A stretch of 64,000 nucleotides of DNA. It comes from Streptomyces bicolor. Lineage in GTDB: Bacteria > Actinomycetota > Actinomycetes > Streptomycetales > Streptomycetaceae. The DNA lies in assembly GCF_000719285.1 (NCBI RefSeq), contig NZ_JOFS01000001.1, positions 434,001 to 498,000 on the forward strand, given 5' to 3'. The notes beneath the pieces were generated by a model, which worked only from the letters and a program-made list of their open reading frames with translations, had not been told where the DNA came from and did no database searches. Positions within the stretch are counted from its first letter, which is position 1; each line of letters starts with the position of its first letter. This document shows, piece after piece, positions 1 to 7,259 of the stretch. A program made the translations under genes and the position numbers.

Positions 1-130
1 TGCTGCGGTGGCGACACCTTGGCAGAGTGACGGGTGGTGCGGCGATGATGTGCCGAGGCGGTTTTACGCCGTGGCTGTTTTCCGCCACGGACCGGACACC
101 GGTGTTCGACCTGGGGAGGGGCGCGGCCCG

Positions 131-1120
131 ATGCTGGGAGCGATTGGTCTCGACGAGACGCACGAGTCGGCGTACCGGGCCCTGGTGTCCGTGGGCGCCG
201 CCGACGTACCGGATCTCGCGCGGCGGCTGACTCTCGGCGAGTACGACACCGAGCGCGCCCTGCGCCGGCTGGAGCGGCACGGGCTCGCGGCCCAGTCCTC
301 GGCCCGGCCCGGCCGCTGGGTCGCCGCGCCGCCCGGGGTGGCGCTGGGCGCGCTGCTCACCCGGCAGCGGCACGAGCTGGAGAAGGCGGAGCTGGCGGCC
401 GCGGTGCTCGCCGAGGAGTACCGGGCGGGGGCCACCGAGCCCGCCGTGCACGACCTGGTCGAGGTGGTGATCGGGGCGGCGGCGGTGGCGCAGCGGTTCC
501 TGCAGCTCCAGCTCGGTGCGAGCGACGAGGTGTGCGCGCTGGTCACCGGCAGTCCCGTGGCCGTCACCGGCATGGAGAACCACGCGGAGGAGCAGGCCGC
601 CGAGCGCGGCGTCCGCTACCGGGTGGTCCTGGAGCGCTCGGTCCTCGACCAGCCGCACGGCATGACCGAGCTGTCCGCCGCGCTCGGGCGCGAGGAGCAG
701 ATACGGGTCGTGGACCAGGTCCCGACCAAGCTGGTGATCGCCGACCGCACCCTCGCCCTCGTACCGCTCACCTCGCACACCTCGGAGCCGGCCGCGCTGG
801 TCGTCCACGCGAGCGGGCTCCTGGAGCTGCTCTCCGGGCTGTTCGAGTCGGTGTGGCGGGAGGCGCTGCCGGTACGCCTAGGTGCGTCCGGCATCACCGA
901 GCAGCAGCCGGACGGGCCCGACGAAACCGACCTGGAGGTGCTCTCCCTGCTGCTGGCCGGCCTGACCGACGCGAGCGTGGCCAAGCAGCTGGACCTGGGC
1001 CTGAGGACCGTGCAGCGCCGGGTGAGGCGGCTGATGGAGCTGACCGGGGTGACGACCCGGCTGCAGCTGGGGTGGCACGCGTACGAGCGGGGGTGGGTGG
1101 CCCGGAAGCGGCAGGGGTGA
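131..1120 (+). CDS. LuxR-type transcriptional regulator with TrmB-like N-terminus
   Basis: A cytoplasmic DNA-binding regulator of about 329 residues. The N-terminal ~60 residues resemble a TrmB/MarR-like winged helix (a 'DLARRL...ERALRRLERHGLA' pattern). A middle domain (about 100-250) has no signature I recognise. The last ~60 residues are a LuxR/GerE-type helix-turn-helix, with 'DLEVLSLLLAGLTDASVAKQL' followed by 'RTVQRRVRRLMELTGV'. This layout is common in Streptomyces and its ligands are generally unknown. I place the start at the ATG at 131 because a GGGGAGGGG ribosome site lies about 9 bases upstream and homology-like sequence begins there. The frame is open back to base 8, so a longer form cannot be excluded. 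Target genes cannot be read from the sequence. Confidence 0.85.
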   Translation: MLGAIGLDETHESAYRALVSVGAADVPDLARRLTLGEYDTERALRRLERHGLAAQSSARPGRWVAAPPGVALGALLTRQRHELEKAELAAAVLAEEYRAGATEPAVHDLVEVVIGAAAVAQRFLQLQLGASDEVCALVTGSPVAVTGMENHAEEQAAERGVRYRVVLERSVLDQPHGMTELSAALGREEQIRVVDQVPTKLVIADRTLALVPLTSHTSEPAALVVHASGLLELLSGLFESVWREALPVRLGASGITEQQPDGPDETDLEVLSLLLAGLTDASVAKQLDLGLRTVQRRVRRLMELTGVTTRLQLGWHAYERGWVARKRQG

Positions 1121-1185
1121 CGCGGTTGCACCTGCGGCCACAAGGCTGATCTGCGCTTTCTCGTGGGCTCCGGCACTCTGGTCAG

Positions 1186-1668
1186 ATGGGAGTGTGGGAC
1201 CTCGTGCTGGCCGGCCTGGTCCTCCTGCTCGGCCTGTGCGGAGTGCTGGTGCCCGGAGTGCCGGGGTCGTGGCTGGTGTGGGCAGGGGTCATGTGGTGGG
1301 CGCTGCAGGACCCCCAGCCGGTCGCGTGGTGGGTGCTCGTGGGAGCCACCGTCGCGCTGTTCCTCTCCCAGGTCGTGCGCTGGGCCCTCCCGCCCCGCCG
1401 GCTGCGCCCCAACTGGGCCGGCCGTCGCATGACGGTGTACGCCGGCGCCGGGTCGTTCCTGGGCTTCTTCCTGATTCCCGTGCTCGGCTCGATCCCCGGC
1501 TTCATGGCGGGCATCTATCTCGGGGAACGGCTCCGCCTGGGCCGCCACGGCGAGGCGCGGGCCGCGCTGCGCACGGCGATGCGGGCGGGCGGGTCGAGCG
1601 TGCTGGCGGAGCTGTTCACATGCCAGCTGATCGTGGGGGCCTGGGTGGGGGCGGTGATCTGGGGCTGA
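1186..1668 (+). CDS. DUF456 family membrane protein
   Basis: A 160-residue integral membrane protein with four to five hydrophobic segments, at about 5-25, 45-65, 85-105 and 140-158. The 'GLCGVLVPGVPG' motif in the first segment and the glycine-rich 'GSFLGFFLIPVLGSIPG' stretch near residue 90 are typical of DUF456. The function of the family is not established. It follows the regulator by 65 bases on the same strand, so they may be co-transcribed, but the separation also allows an independent promoter. Confidence 0.85.
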   Translation: MGVWDLVLAGLVLLLGLCGVLVPGVPGSWLVWAGVMWWALQDPQPVAWWVLVGATVALFLSQVVRWALPPRRLRPNWAGRRMTVYAGAGSFLGFFLIPVLGSIPGFMAGIYLGERLRLGRHGEARAALRTAMRAGGSSVLAELFTCQLIVGAWVGAVIWG

Positions 1669-1687
1669 TGCGCCGGGCTGCCGAACC

Positions 1688-1897
1688 ATGTCCAGCCCGT
1701 CCAGACGTACCCTGCTCGCGGACGTGACGGTGCACGGGTTCCGCACGCAGGGCGCCTTCCTGCTGTCGGCGGTCCGCGAGGGCGGGGCCACCCGCTGGGT
1801 GCGCCTGGCGAGCGAGGCGGGCGCCCCCTGCGTCGTACGCCGTGGCATCGCGGGACCGGTGGAGGTACGGGACGCACGGGGTCGGCGCACGGAGTAG
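1688..1897 (+). pseudogene. Possible 3' remnant of a secreted glycoside hydrolase
   Basis: A 69-codon open frame rich in beta-strand-like sequence: 'VHGFRTQGAFLLSAVREGG' followed by 'AGAPCVVRRGIAGPVEVRD'. By eye it resembles the C-terminal beta-sandwich of GH95-like alpha-L-fucosidases of actinomycetes. There is no clear ribosome site before its ATG and nothing like a catalytic domain upstream. I read it as a remnant. The alternative is a genuine small protein of unknown role. Confidence 0.35.
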
Positions 1898-1958
1898 GCC
1901 GACGGTCCTAGGACGAGGAGCCGATGCGCCGGTGCGGGCGGCGTGTTTCGCTGGCCGC

Positions 1959-2330
1959 ATGACCGAATTCAGCGAGGCGGAACACGGGTACCTGCGGTCA
2001 CAGCGCCTGGGACGGCTGGCCACCGTCGACCCGGCGGGACAGCCGCAGGCGAACCCGGTCGGGTTCTTCCCCCAGGACGACGGGACGATCCTGATCGGCG
2101 GACAGGCCATGGGCAGCACGAAGAAGTGGCGCAATCTGCGGAAGAACCCCAAGGTCGCCCTGGTCGTCGACGACCTCGTCAGCGTACGGCCGTGGCGGGT
2201 GCGCGGGATCGAGATCCGCGGGGACGCCGAACTCCTCACGGGTCCGCACGAGTTGGGCCCCTACTTCAGCGAGGAGGTCATCCGCATCCATCCGCGGTGG
2301 ATCCGCAGCTGGGGACTGGAGGAGGACTGA
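1959..2330 (+). CDS. PPOX-class F420-dependent oxidoreductase
   Basis: A 123-residue split-barrel flavin/deazaflavin-binding protein of the pyridoxamine-5'-phosphate-oxidase-like superfamily, probably using F420. The sequence shows 'LGRLATVDPAGQPQANPVGFF' (strands 1-2), 'STKKWRNLRKNPKVALVVDD' (the phosphate/cofactor-contact region) and 'VRGIEIRGDAELL'. The length matches the short single-domain actinobacterial family. The ATG at 1959 removes a GC-rich 39-codon leader of no recognisable domain that would come from an upstream start. Substrate unknown. It stands alone, converging on ogt with 2 bases between stops. Confidence 0.88.
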   Translation: MTEFSEAEHGYLRSQRLGRLATVDPAGQPQANPVGFFPQDDGTILIGGQAMGSTKKWRNLRKNPKVALVVDDLVSVRPWRVRGIEIRGDAELLTGPHELGPYFSEEVIRIHPRWIRSWGLEED

Positions 2331-2332
2331 CC

Positions 2333-2836
2333 TCATTCGGGGGCCCGGATCGAGCCCTCCAGCGTGAGCAGCCGCATCTTGCGGTCGAGGCCGCCCGCGT
2401 ACCCGGTCAGCGCCCCGTCGGCGCCGATGACACGGTGGCACGGGCGGAGGATCAGCAGCGGGTTGGCGCCGATCGCTCCGCCGACGGCCCGTACGGCGGC
2501 GCGGGGCGCCCCGATCCGCGCGGCGATCTCGCCGTACGTCGTCGTGGCCCCGTACGGAACGGAGTCGAGGGCGGCCCAGACCCGCTCCCGGAACTCCGTG
2601 CCCTCGCCGCGCAACTCCAGCTGGAACTCGTTGAGTTCACCGGCGAAGTAGGCGGCGAGCTGCTCCTCGGCCGCGCGGAAGAGCTCGGGGTCGTGCCGCC
2701 AGCCGTCCTGGACCGTCCGGCCGCCCTTCTGCCCCGGCACGGAGAGGGAGGTGAGGGCACCGGTCGTCGGGTCGGCGGTGAGGAGGAGACGGCCGAGCGG
2801 GCTGTCGAGCTCGGTCCAGTGGATCAGGGTGGTCAT
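2333..2836 (-). CDS. ogt: Methylated-DNA--protein-cysteine methyltransferase
   Basis: This suicide repair protein transfers methyl groups from O6-methylguanine and O4-methylthymine to its own cysteine. At 167 residues it is normal length for Ogt/MGMT. The C-terminal half carries the helix-turn-helix and 'VGGAIGANPLLILRPCHRVIG' with the acceptor cysteine in PCHRV; the conserved 'YGEIAARIG' precedes it. The start is the ATG at 2836, just after the stop of the Ada-AlkA gene, so the two are almost certainly one transcript. Together they form an alkylation-damage module of regulator, glycosylase-like protein and direct-reversal enzyme. Confidence 0.95.
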   Translation of the reverse strand: MTTLIHWTELDSPLGRLLLTADPTTGALTSLSVPGQKGGRTVQDGWRHDPELFRAAEEQLAAYFAGELNEFQLELRGEGTEFRERVWAALDSVPYGATTTYGEIAARIGAPRAAVRAVGGAIGANPLLILRPCHRVIGADGALTGYAGGLDRKMRLLTLEGSIRAPE

Positions 2837-2838
2837 GC

Positions 2839-4233
2839 TTACTCCAACTCCCCTGCTGCGCGCAGGTGTTGCCAGGCGTAGGAGCGCCAGGGGCGCCAGC
2901 TGTCGGGGGCGGCGACGCCCGGCGGGGCGACGTCCGGGTCGCTGAGGGCGCGGGTGCGGATGACGGCGACGGTACGGGCGTCCAGCCCGGGTATACCGAG
3001 CAGCGCACGCCGCGCCTCGTCCCGGTCGGCGCCGGGGTCCAGCCGGAGGGCTCCGTCGGCGAGGGCGGCGGAGAGCACGCCCAGGGGGCCGTCGGGCTCG
3101 TCCTCGGCGAGGACGGCCGCCTCGGGAAACAGATGGGTGAGGCTGCCGCACGGCGAGTCGAGTGCCTTGCCGTACCTCGCCGCCAGCCTCGCGGCCTCCG
3201 CGGCACCGACCAGTTCCCGGACCGCCAGCTCCTCCGCGTCGGCGGCACCCGGCGACCGCAGCCCCGGCCGGGCGGCGACCATCGGCGCGAGCCGGGGATC
3301 GGCGCCGAGCCGCTCGTCGACGGCGTACGGATCGGCGTCGAGGTCGAACAGGAGCCGCAGCCGGTGGACGGCGGTGGTCAGGTCGCGGGGGTCAGTGAGG
3401 TGGATACGGGCGTCGAGCCAGCCGCCCGGATGGGCACCGCCCCGCGCCCCGGAGGCACCGGTCCGCTCGTCGACGGCGACGATGCCGGTGCCGTGGGAAA
3501 GGCGGAGGGTGCGGCGGTACGTCCGGCGCCCGACCGGCCCGCCGACCTCCTCGACGCCGGGCACGGCCTGGCGCTCCAGCAGGTCGAAAACGGCACCGGC
3601 CTGATACGGGCCCCGGTACGCCAGCCGCAGCGGAATCCCGGCCGACGGAGTGCCCGCACGCCGGGCGCCGCTCCGCGCGGCGGCGGCCCGCAGCTCGCTC
3701 GGCGTCGACGCGTACACGTCCCGGATCGTGTCGTTGAACTGCCGCACGCTCGCGAACCCGGAGGCGAACGCGATCTCGGTGATCGGCAGCCCGGTGGTCT
3801 GCAGCAGCACACGCGCGGTGTGCGCCCGCTGTGCCCGGGCGAGCGCCACCGGCCCGGCGCCGAGCTCCGCGGTGAGCTGCCGCTGGACCTGCCGCGCGCT
3901 GTAGCCGAGCCGTGCGGCGAGCCCGGCGACGCCCTCCCGGTCGACGATCCCGTCGCCGATCAGGCGCATCGCCCGCCCCACCACATCGGCCCGCACATTC
4001 CACTCGGCGGACCCCGGCACGGCGTCCGGCCGGCACCGCCGGCAGGCCCGGAAACCCGAGCCCTGCGCGGCGGCGGCCGTCGCGAAGAACCGCACGTTGC
4101 GCCGATTCGGCGTGACGGCCGGGCAGCTGGGGCGGCAGTAGATGCCGGTCGTCTCGACGCCGAAGAAGAACTCGCCGTCGAACCGCGCGTCCCGGCTGCG
4201 CACCGCCTCGTACCTGGTGTCTTCGTCCATCAC
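2839..4233 (-). CDS. Ada-AlkA fusion: adaptive-response regulator with degenerate glycosylase domain
   Basis: A 464-residue fusion. Residues ~1-80 are the Ada zinc/methyl-acceptor domain with four cysteines ('GIYCRPSCP' and 'CRRCRPD'). Residues ~95-180 are an AraC-type helix-turn-helix ('LAARLGYSARQVQRQL', 'ITEIAFASGFASVRQFN'). Residues ~195-460 correspond to AlkA, a 3-methyladenine glycosylase, with its N-terminal domain and a helix-hairpin-helix 'GIPGL'. Compared with E. coli AlkA and mycobacterial Ada-AlkA from memory, the QQxS helix is reduced ('AVRELVGAAEAARL'). The segment between the hairpin and 'WRPWRSYA', which normally carries the catalytic aspartate in a (P)(T/S)DLG or PDD context, is about 20 residues too short. 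The regulatory half looks intact; glycosylase activity is doubtful. It is the first gene of a pair with ogt. Confidence 0.88.
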   Translation of the reverse strand: MMDEDTRYEAVRSRDARFDGEFFFGVETTGIYCRPSCPAVTPNRRNVRFFATAAAAQGSGFRACRRCRPDAVPGSAEWNVRADVVGRAMRLIGDGIVDREGVAGLAARLGYSARQVQRQLTAELGAGPVALARAQRAHTARVLLQTTGLPITEIAFASGFASVRQFNDTIRDVYASTPSELRAAAARSGARRAGTPSAGIPLRLAYRGPYQAGAVFDLLERQAVPGVEEVGGPVGRRTYRRTLRLSHGTGIVAVDERTGASGARGGAHPGGWLDARIHLTDPRDLTTAVHRLRLLFDLDADPYAVDERLGADPRLAPMVAARPGLRSPGAADAEELAVRELVGAAEAARLAARYGKALDSPCGSLTHLFPEAAVLAEDEPDGPLGVLSAALADGALRLDPGADRDEARRALLGIPGLDARTVAVIRTRALSDPDVAPPGVAAPDSWRPWRSYAWQHLRAAGELE

Positions 4234-4295
4234 GGTGTCCAGTGTCCGCCGGGAGGATGGGCGGAGCTAGCGGGAATCGGACACGAAGCTCAGCC

Positions 4296-4391
4296 ACATC
4301 CAGCCCGTCTGGGGGTACCCCCTCTGGGGGAGTTTGAGGACGAGGCCCCTTCAGGGCCGAAGCGGGGGTCTGGGGGCGGCAGCCCCCAGAG
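4296..4391. repeat. Dispersed GC-rich intergenic repeat, copy 1
   Basis: This sequence between the Ada-AlkA start and the rsgA stop contains the blocks 'CAGCCCGTC', 'GTTTGAGGACGAGGCC', 'GAAGCGGGGGTCTGGGGG' and 'CGGCAGCCCCCAG'. The same blocks occur in the opposite orientation at 14523-14590. This family of hairpin-forming elements is common between Streptomyces genes. Here the usual central CGGCG is replaced by a small extra hairpin (GGGGGTACCCCC at 4311-4322). It probably acts as a transcription terminator or mRNA-end structure. Confidence 0.7.
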
Positions 4392-4415
4392 ACGGCCACA
4401 CGAACACCGAGATCG

Positions 4416-5510
4416 TCAGCGCCAGCCTCGCTGCTTCGCTTCCATCGCCGCCCTCCCCTCAGCGCCCTTCTTCTTCCAGTCCCGCCGAAGCTCCGCACGG
4501 ACCCTCGCGTCCGTCTTCGCCACGATCCGCTGGTTCTCCCGCATCAGCTTCCGGTAGCTCTCCAGTCGGCGCAGCGGCAGCGAACCCGCGTCGATGGCGG
4601 AGCGCACCGCGCACCCCGGCTCGGCATCATGCGCACAGTCCTGGAATCGGCACCCCTCGGCCAGCTCCTCGATCTCCGAGAAGACCTGACCGACCCCGGC
4701 CCCGGCGTCCCAGAGCCCGACACCCCGCAGCCCCGGGGTGTCGATGAGGACCCCGCCGCCGGGCAGGGCGAGGAGATTGCGCGTGGTGGTCGTATGACGC
4801 CCCTTGCCGTCGACGTCACGCGCGGCCTGGACCTCCATGACGTCCTCGCCGAGCAGCGCGTTGGCGAGCGTCGACTTGCCCGCACCGGACTGCCCGAGCA
4901 GCACGGACGTACCACCGGAGACGAGGGCGACGAGCACTTCGAGCCCGTCCCCGTCCACGGCGCTGACCGGCAGCACAGGCACCCCCGGCGCAGTCGTCTC
5001 GACGTCCTGGACGAGATGCGACAGCGTCACCGGGTCCGGCACGAGGTCCGCCTTGGTGAGGACGACGACCGGCTGGGCGCCCGACTCCCAGGCGAGCGCG
5101 AGGAACCGCTCGATACGGCCGAGGTCGAGTTCGACGGCCAGCGACACGGCGACGATCGCATGGTCGACGTTGGCCGCGAGGATCTGCCCCTCGGACCGCT
5201 TGGAGGAGGTGGAGCGCACGAAGGCGGTACGGCGTGGCAGATACGTCCGTACGTAGCGGGGATTGCTCCCCGCGGGTTCGACGGCGACCCAGTCACCGGT
5301 GCACACGACCCGCATCGGATCGTGCGGGGTGACGAAGGCCGTGTCGGCCCGTACGACCCCGTCGGCGGTGACGACGTCGCACTGCCCACGGTCGACCCGC
5401 ACGACCCGCCCGGGCACCAGCCCCTCGGTGTCGTACGGGGTGAACGCGTCGGCCCAGGCCGAGTCCCAGCCGTAGGGAGCCAACGCGGAGAAAACAGAGG
5501 TGGAAGTCAA
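4416..5510 (-). CDS. rsgA: Ribosome small-subunit-dependent GTPase A
   Basis: RsgA is a circularly permuted GTPase that checks maturation of the 30S ribosomal subunit. The 364-residue product shows an N-terminal OB-fold (~30-95), then the permuted G motifs: G4 'LTKADLV', G5 'VSAVD', G1 'GQSGAGKSTL', and G3 'DTPGLRG'. A C-terminal zinc knuckle follows ('CRFQDCAHDAEPGC'), and then a basic tail. I favour the TTG at 5510, which has AAGGGT 8 bases upstream, over the 14-codon extension. The region from codon ~47 to ~103 is repeated almost exactly at 11018-11186 on the far side of the accessory island. A micro-ORF ends 67 bases upstream and may be a leader. Confidence 0.92.
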   Translation of the reverse strand: MTSTSVFSALAPYGWDSAWADAFTPYDTEGLVPGRVVRVDRGQCDVVTADGVVRADTAFVTPHDPMRVVCTGDWVAVEPAGSNPRYVRTYLPRRTAFVRSTSSKRSEGQILAANVDHAIVAVSLAVELDLGRIERFLALAWESGAQPVVVLTKADLVPDPVTLSHLVQDVETTAPGVPVLPVSAVDGDGLEVLVALVSGGTSVLLGQSGAGKSTLANALLGEDVMEVQAARDVDGKGRHTTTTRNLLALPGGGVLIDTPGLRGVGLWDAGAGVGQVFSEIEELAEGCRFQDCAHDAEPGCAVRSAIDAGSLPLRRLESYRKLMRENQRIVAKTDARVRAELRRDWKKKGAEGRAAMEAKQRGWR

Positions 5511-5658
5511 CGGGTGACCCTTCACAAGGGTGGCCCCGGCAGCCGCGTACACAGGACGCGGAGAGATCAGGTGAGGTCAGCCGGCGGCCACGGAGGTGGA
5601 CTTGATGAACTGGATGCGGGCAGCGCCCATCTCAACGACAGCCATCGGTCACACCTCC
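5202..5658 (-). repeat. Direct repeat bordering the accessory island, left copy
   Basis: Two blocks recur at 11018-11307 in the same orientation. Block A, 5202-5370 (rsgA codons ~47-103), matches 11018-11186 with only two substitutions and no gaps. Block B, 5539-5658 (micro-ORF and its ribosome site), matches 11188-11307 with a few substitutions and two single-base indels. The right copy lacks about 167 bases between the blocks (5371-5538), including the rsgA start. The left copy is the intact one. Confidence 0.92.
5577..5645 (-). CDS. 22-codon micro-ORF upstream of rsgA (candidate leader peptide)
   Basis: A micro-ORF of 22 codons reading MAVVEMGAARIQFIKSTSVA plus two residues. A strong ribosome site (GGGAGGTGT) sits 4 to 5 bases before its ATG. 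It stops 66 bases upstream of rsgA on the same strand. A second copy (11216-11293) keeps 17 of its first 20 residues (MAVLAMGAARLQFIKSTSVA) although the neighbouring rsgA copy is wrecked. I do not recognise the peptide. The position suits a translational leader controlling rsgA; a free small protein is the alternative. Confidence 0.55.
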   Translation of the reverse strand: MAVVEMGAARIQFIKSTSVAAG

Positions 5659-5722
5659 CGAACAGGTCAAGGCACCCCGGCAATGTGGGGCTACCGCTCG
5701 AACAGCCTCGACCCTAGAGGTA

Positions 5723-5734
5723 CATGGGCCCATG
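5723..5734. promoter_or_regulatory. 12-bp perfect palindrome upstream of micro-ORF/rsgA
   Basis: CATGGGCCCATG is a perfect palindrome lying about 78 bases upstream of the micro-ORF. It is close to a TAGGGT hexamer read on the minus strand at about 5711-5716 that could serve as a -10 box. It could be an operator, but no second copy or known regulator consensus supports this. Confidence 0.3.
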
Positions 5735-5781
5735 ACGCCATCGAATTATGACGACCCATGTTCACGTCCTCGGGGCACGGG

Positions 5782-7086
5782 TCATGCCATGCCGTAGAGC
5801 GTCTGCAGGTCGACCAGTTGGATATCCGCGTCGGCATGTGCGGCCGCGTATGCCTTGTCGTTGAAGCCCGCGCCGCTGAAACACATGAGTCGGGTACCGG
5901 TGGTGTCGTAGCGTCCCGCCTGGGTGATGACGTCGCGGATGTGCTGGAGGCGCTCGATGTGGGCGATGCCCATGGTGTCGTTCCACTTGGCCTCGCCGAT
6001 GGCCAGGAGCGGTGGCTTGGAACCGTCGGCGATGCCGATGACCGCCACGTCCACTTCGTGTCCGATGCGGGCCTTCGGATCGTGCACCACTCCGTGCCCG
6101 ACCCGGGCGGGCAGACCTCCGATCAGTTCTGGGTCGGCGTGGTGCAGCGCCCAGTCGCGGCAGACCTGTTCGAAATGAGGGCCGAGGACGTTACTCGTGA
6201 AGCGGCGGCGGCTGGCCTGCCAGACCCGAGCTGCGCTGCCGGGGCGTTCCAGCTGGTCCCAGACGGGTCGCATGATGGCGTGATAGAAGCCGATCAGCGG
6301 TTCGGCGATGCGGTAGGTGGGGCGGTTGTCGCGGAAGGCGTCGGCGTCTCGGTGCAGCAGGCCGGCGTCTTCGAGGACGTTGATGGGGTGTGCGATGTCG
6401 GTGGCCTTGCGTTCCAGGTACCCGGCCATACCTCCGCGGGTGGCGTTGCCGTCGGCGACCGCGGTCAGTACGGACAGGTACAGGGCGGTGTCCCGCAGGT
6501 CGGGCTCTTCCGCGAGCAGATAGCGGGCCTCACGGAACAGAGGGGTCTCTGGGTTGAGGACGGTGCGGACGACCCAGTCGTCGAAGTCGTCGGCTCCGTT
6601 CGGAGTGTCGCCGCGGGCGAATTCCCGTCGGTACGCAGGTGTGCCGCCGACAATCGCGTTGACCTGCAGGGCCAGGCGCGGGTCTGTGATGTTCCAGAAT
6701 TCGGCGGCCAGGCGGTGGTCGAGAGGGCGGACAACCAACTCCAGCCCTGCCCGGCCTCGCAAGGGGGCATTGCCGGACAGCAGCCTGCCCATGAACGACA
6801 GCGCCGAGCCGCACAGCAGTAGCCGGGTGCGGGAGCCGCTGCGCTGGTCGCGCAGGGTTCGCAGCGCCTCTTGGATGATCGAGGGGAGCTCCGGATTCGC
6901 CTTGGCAAGGTATGGGAACTCGTCGATCACGACGGGCATGGGCCGCTCTGTGCCCAGCGCGAGGAGCGCGTCGACAGCCTCGGCCCAGTCGGCGAAGTGG
7001 TACGGACTGGCAGGTCGCACATGCGTGGTGAGCGCGGCGCTGATACGCCGCAGCGACTCGGCATCGGCGGCCTCGGTCGCGCCGAA
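5782..7086 (-). pseudogene. 5'-truncated AAA ATPase with DUF234 PD-(D/E)XK nuclease-like tail
   Basis: The sequence matches ATP-binding proteins that pair an archaeal-type AAA domain with a DUF234 nuclease-fold tail. Visible are the Walker B region 'MPVVIDEFPYL', sensor-like 'LLLCGSALSFMG', a middle winged-helix region, and the tail's PD-(D/E)XK-like 'IGHEVDVAVIG...LLAIGEAKW'. The P-loop, which should precede Walker B by 60-80 residues, is absent. Homologous-looking sequence runs upstream of the first usable start (GTG at 7020, no ribosome site) for 22 codons and then meets an in-frame TAG at 7087-7089 beside an AT-rich patch. I therefore call it a truncated relic, though a 412-residue product from 7020 could still be made. 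Intact relatives are often linked to mobile DNA or toxin-like systems; their function is unsettled. Confidence 0.75.
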
Positions 7087-7191
7087 CTATAAACTGTACC
7101 CCTATCTATCCCTCCGTCGACTTGACCGGAGCCGGAAACCACTCGACCTCCATCGGGCCCGCGGAACGACGAAGCGAACCCCGCTTCCCAC

Positions 7192-7227
7192 TCGCTCGTC
7201 CCAGCCATCCGGGGCCAGCGAGTGCGA
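7192..7227. terminator. Hairpin between two island pseudogenes
   Basis: Arms CACTCGCT and AGCGAGTG form a perfect 8-bp inverted repeat with a 20-base loop. They lie in the 173-base gap between the SWIM-family and ATPase relics. The hairpin may act as a weak terminator for the SWIM gene, read on the minus strand. The rest of the gap (7087-7259) contains a short AT-rich patch and no gene. Confidence 0.3.
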
Positions 7228-7259
7228 CGAAGCGGAATGAGCCGAAGGGACGAGAAGCA

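Noticed and set aside
4416..5552. 14-codon N-terminal extension of RsgA to 5552
   Set aside because: The TTG at 5510 has a better ribosome site and the extension has no family similarity.
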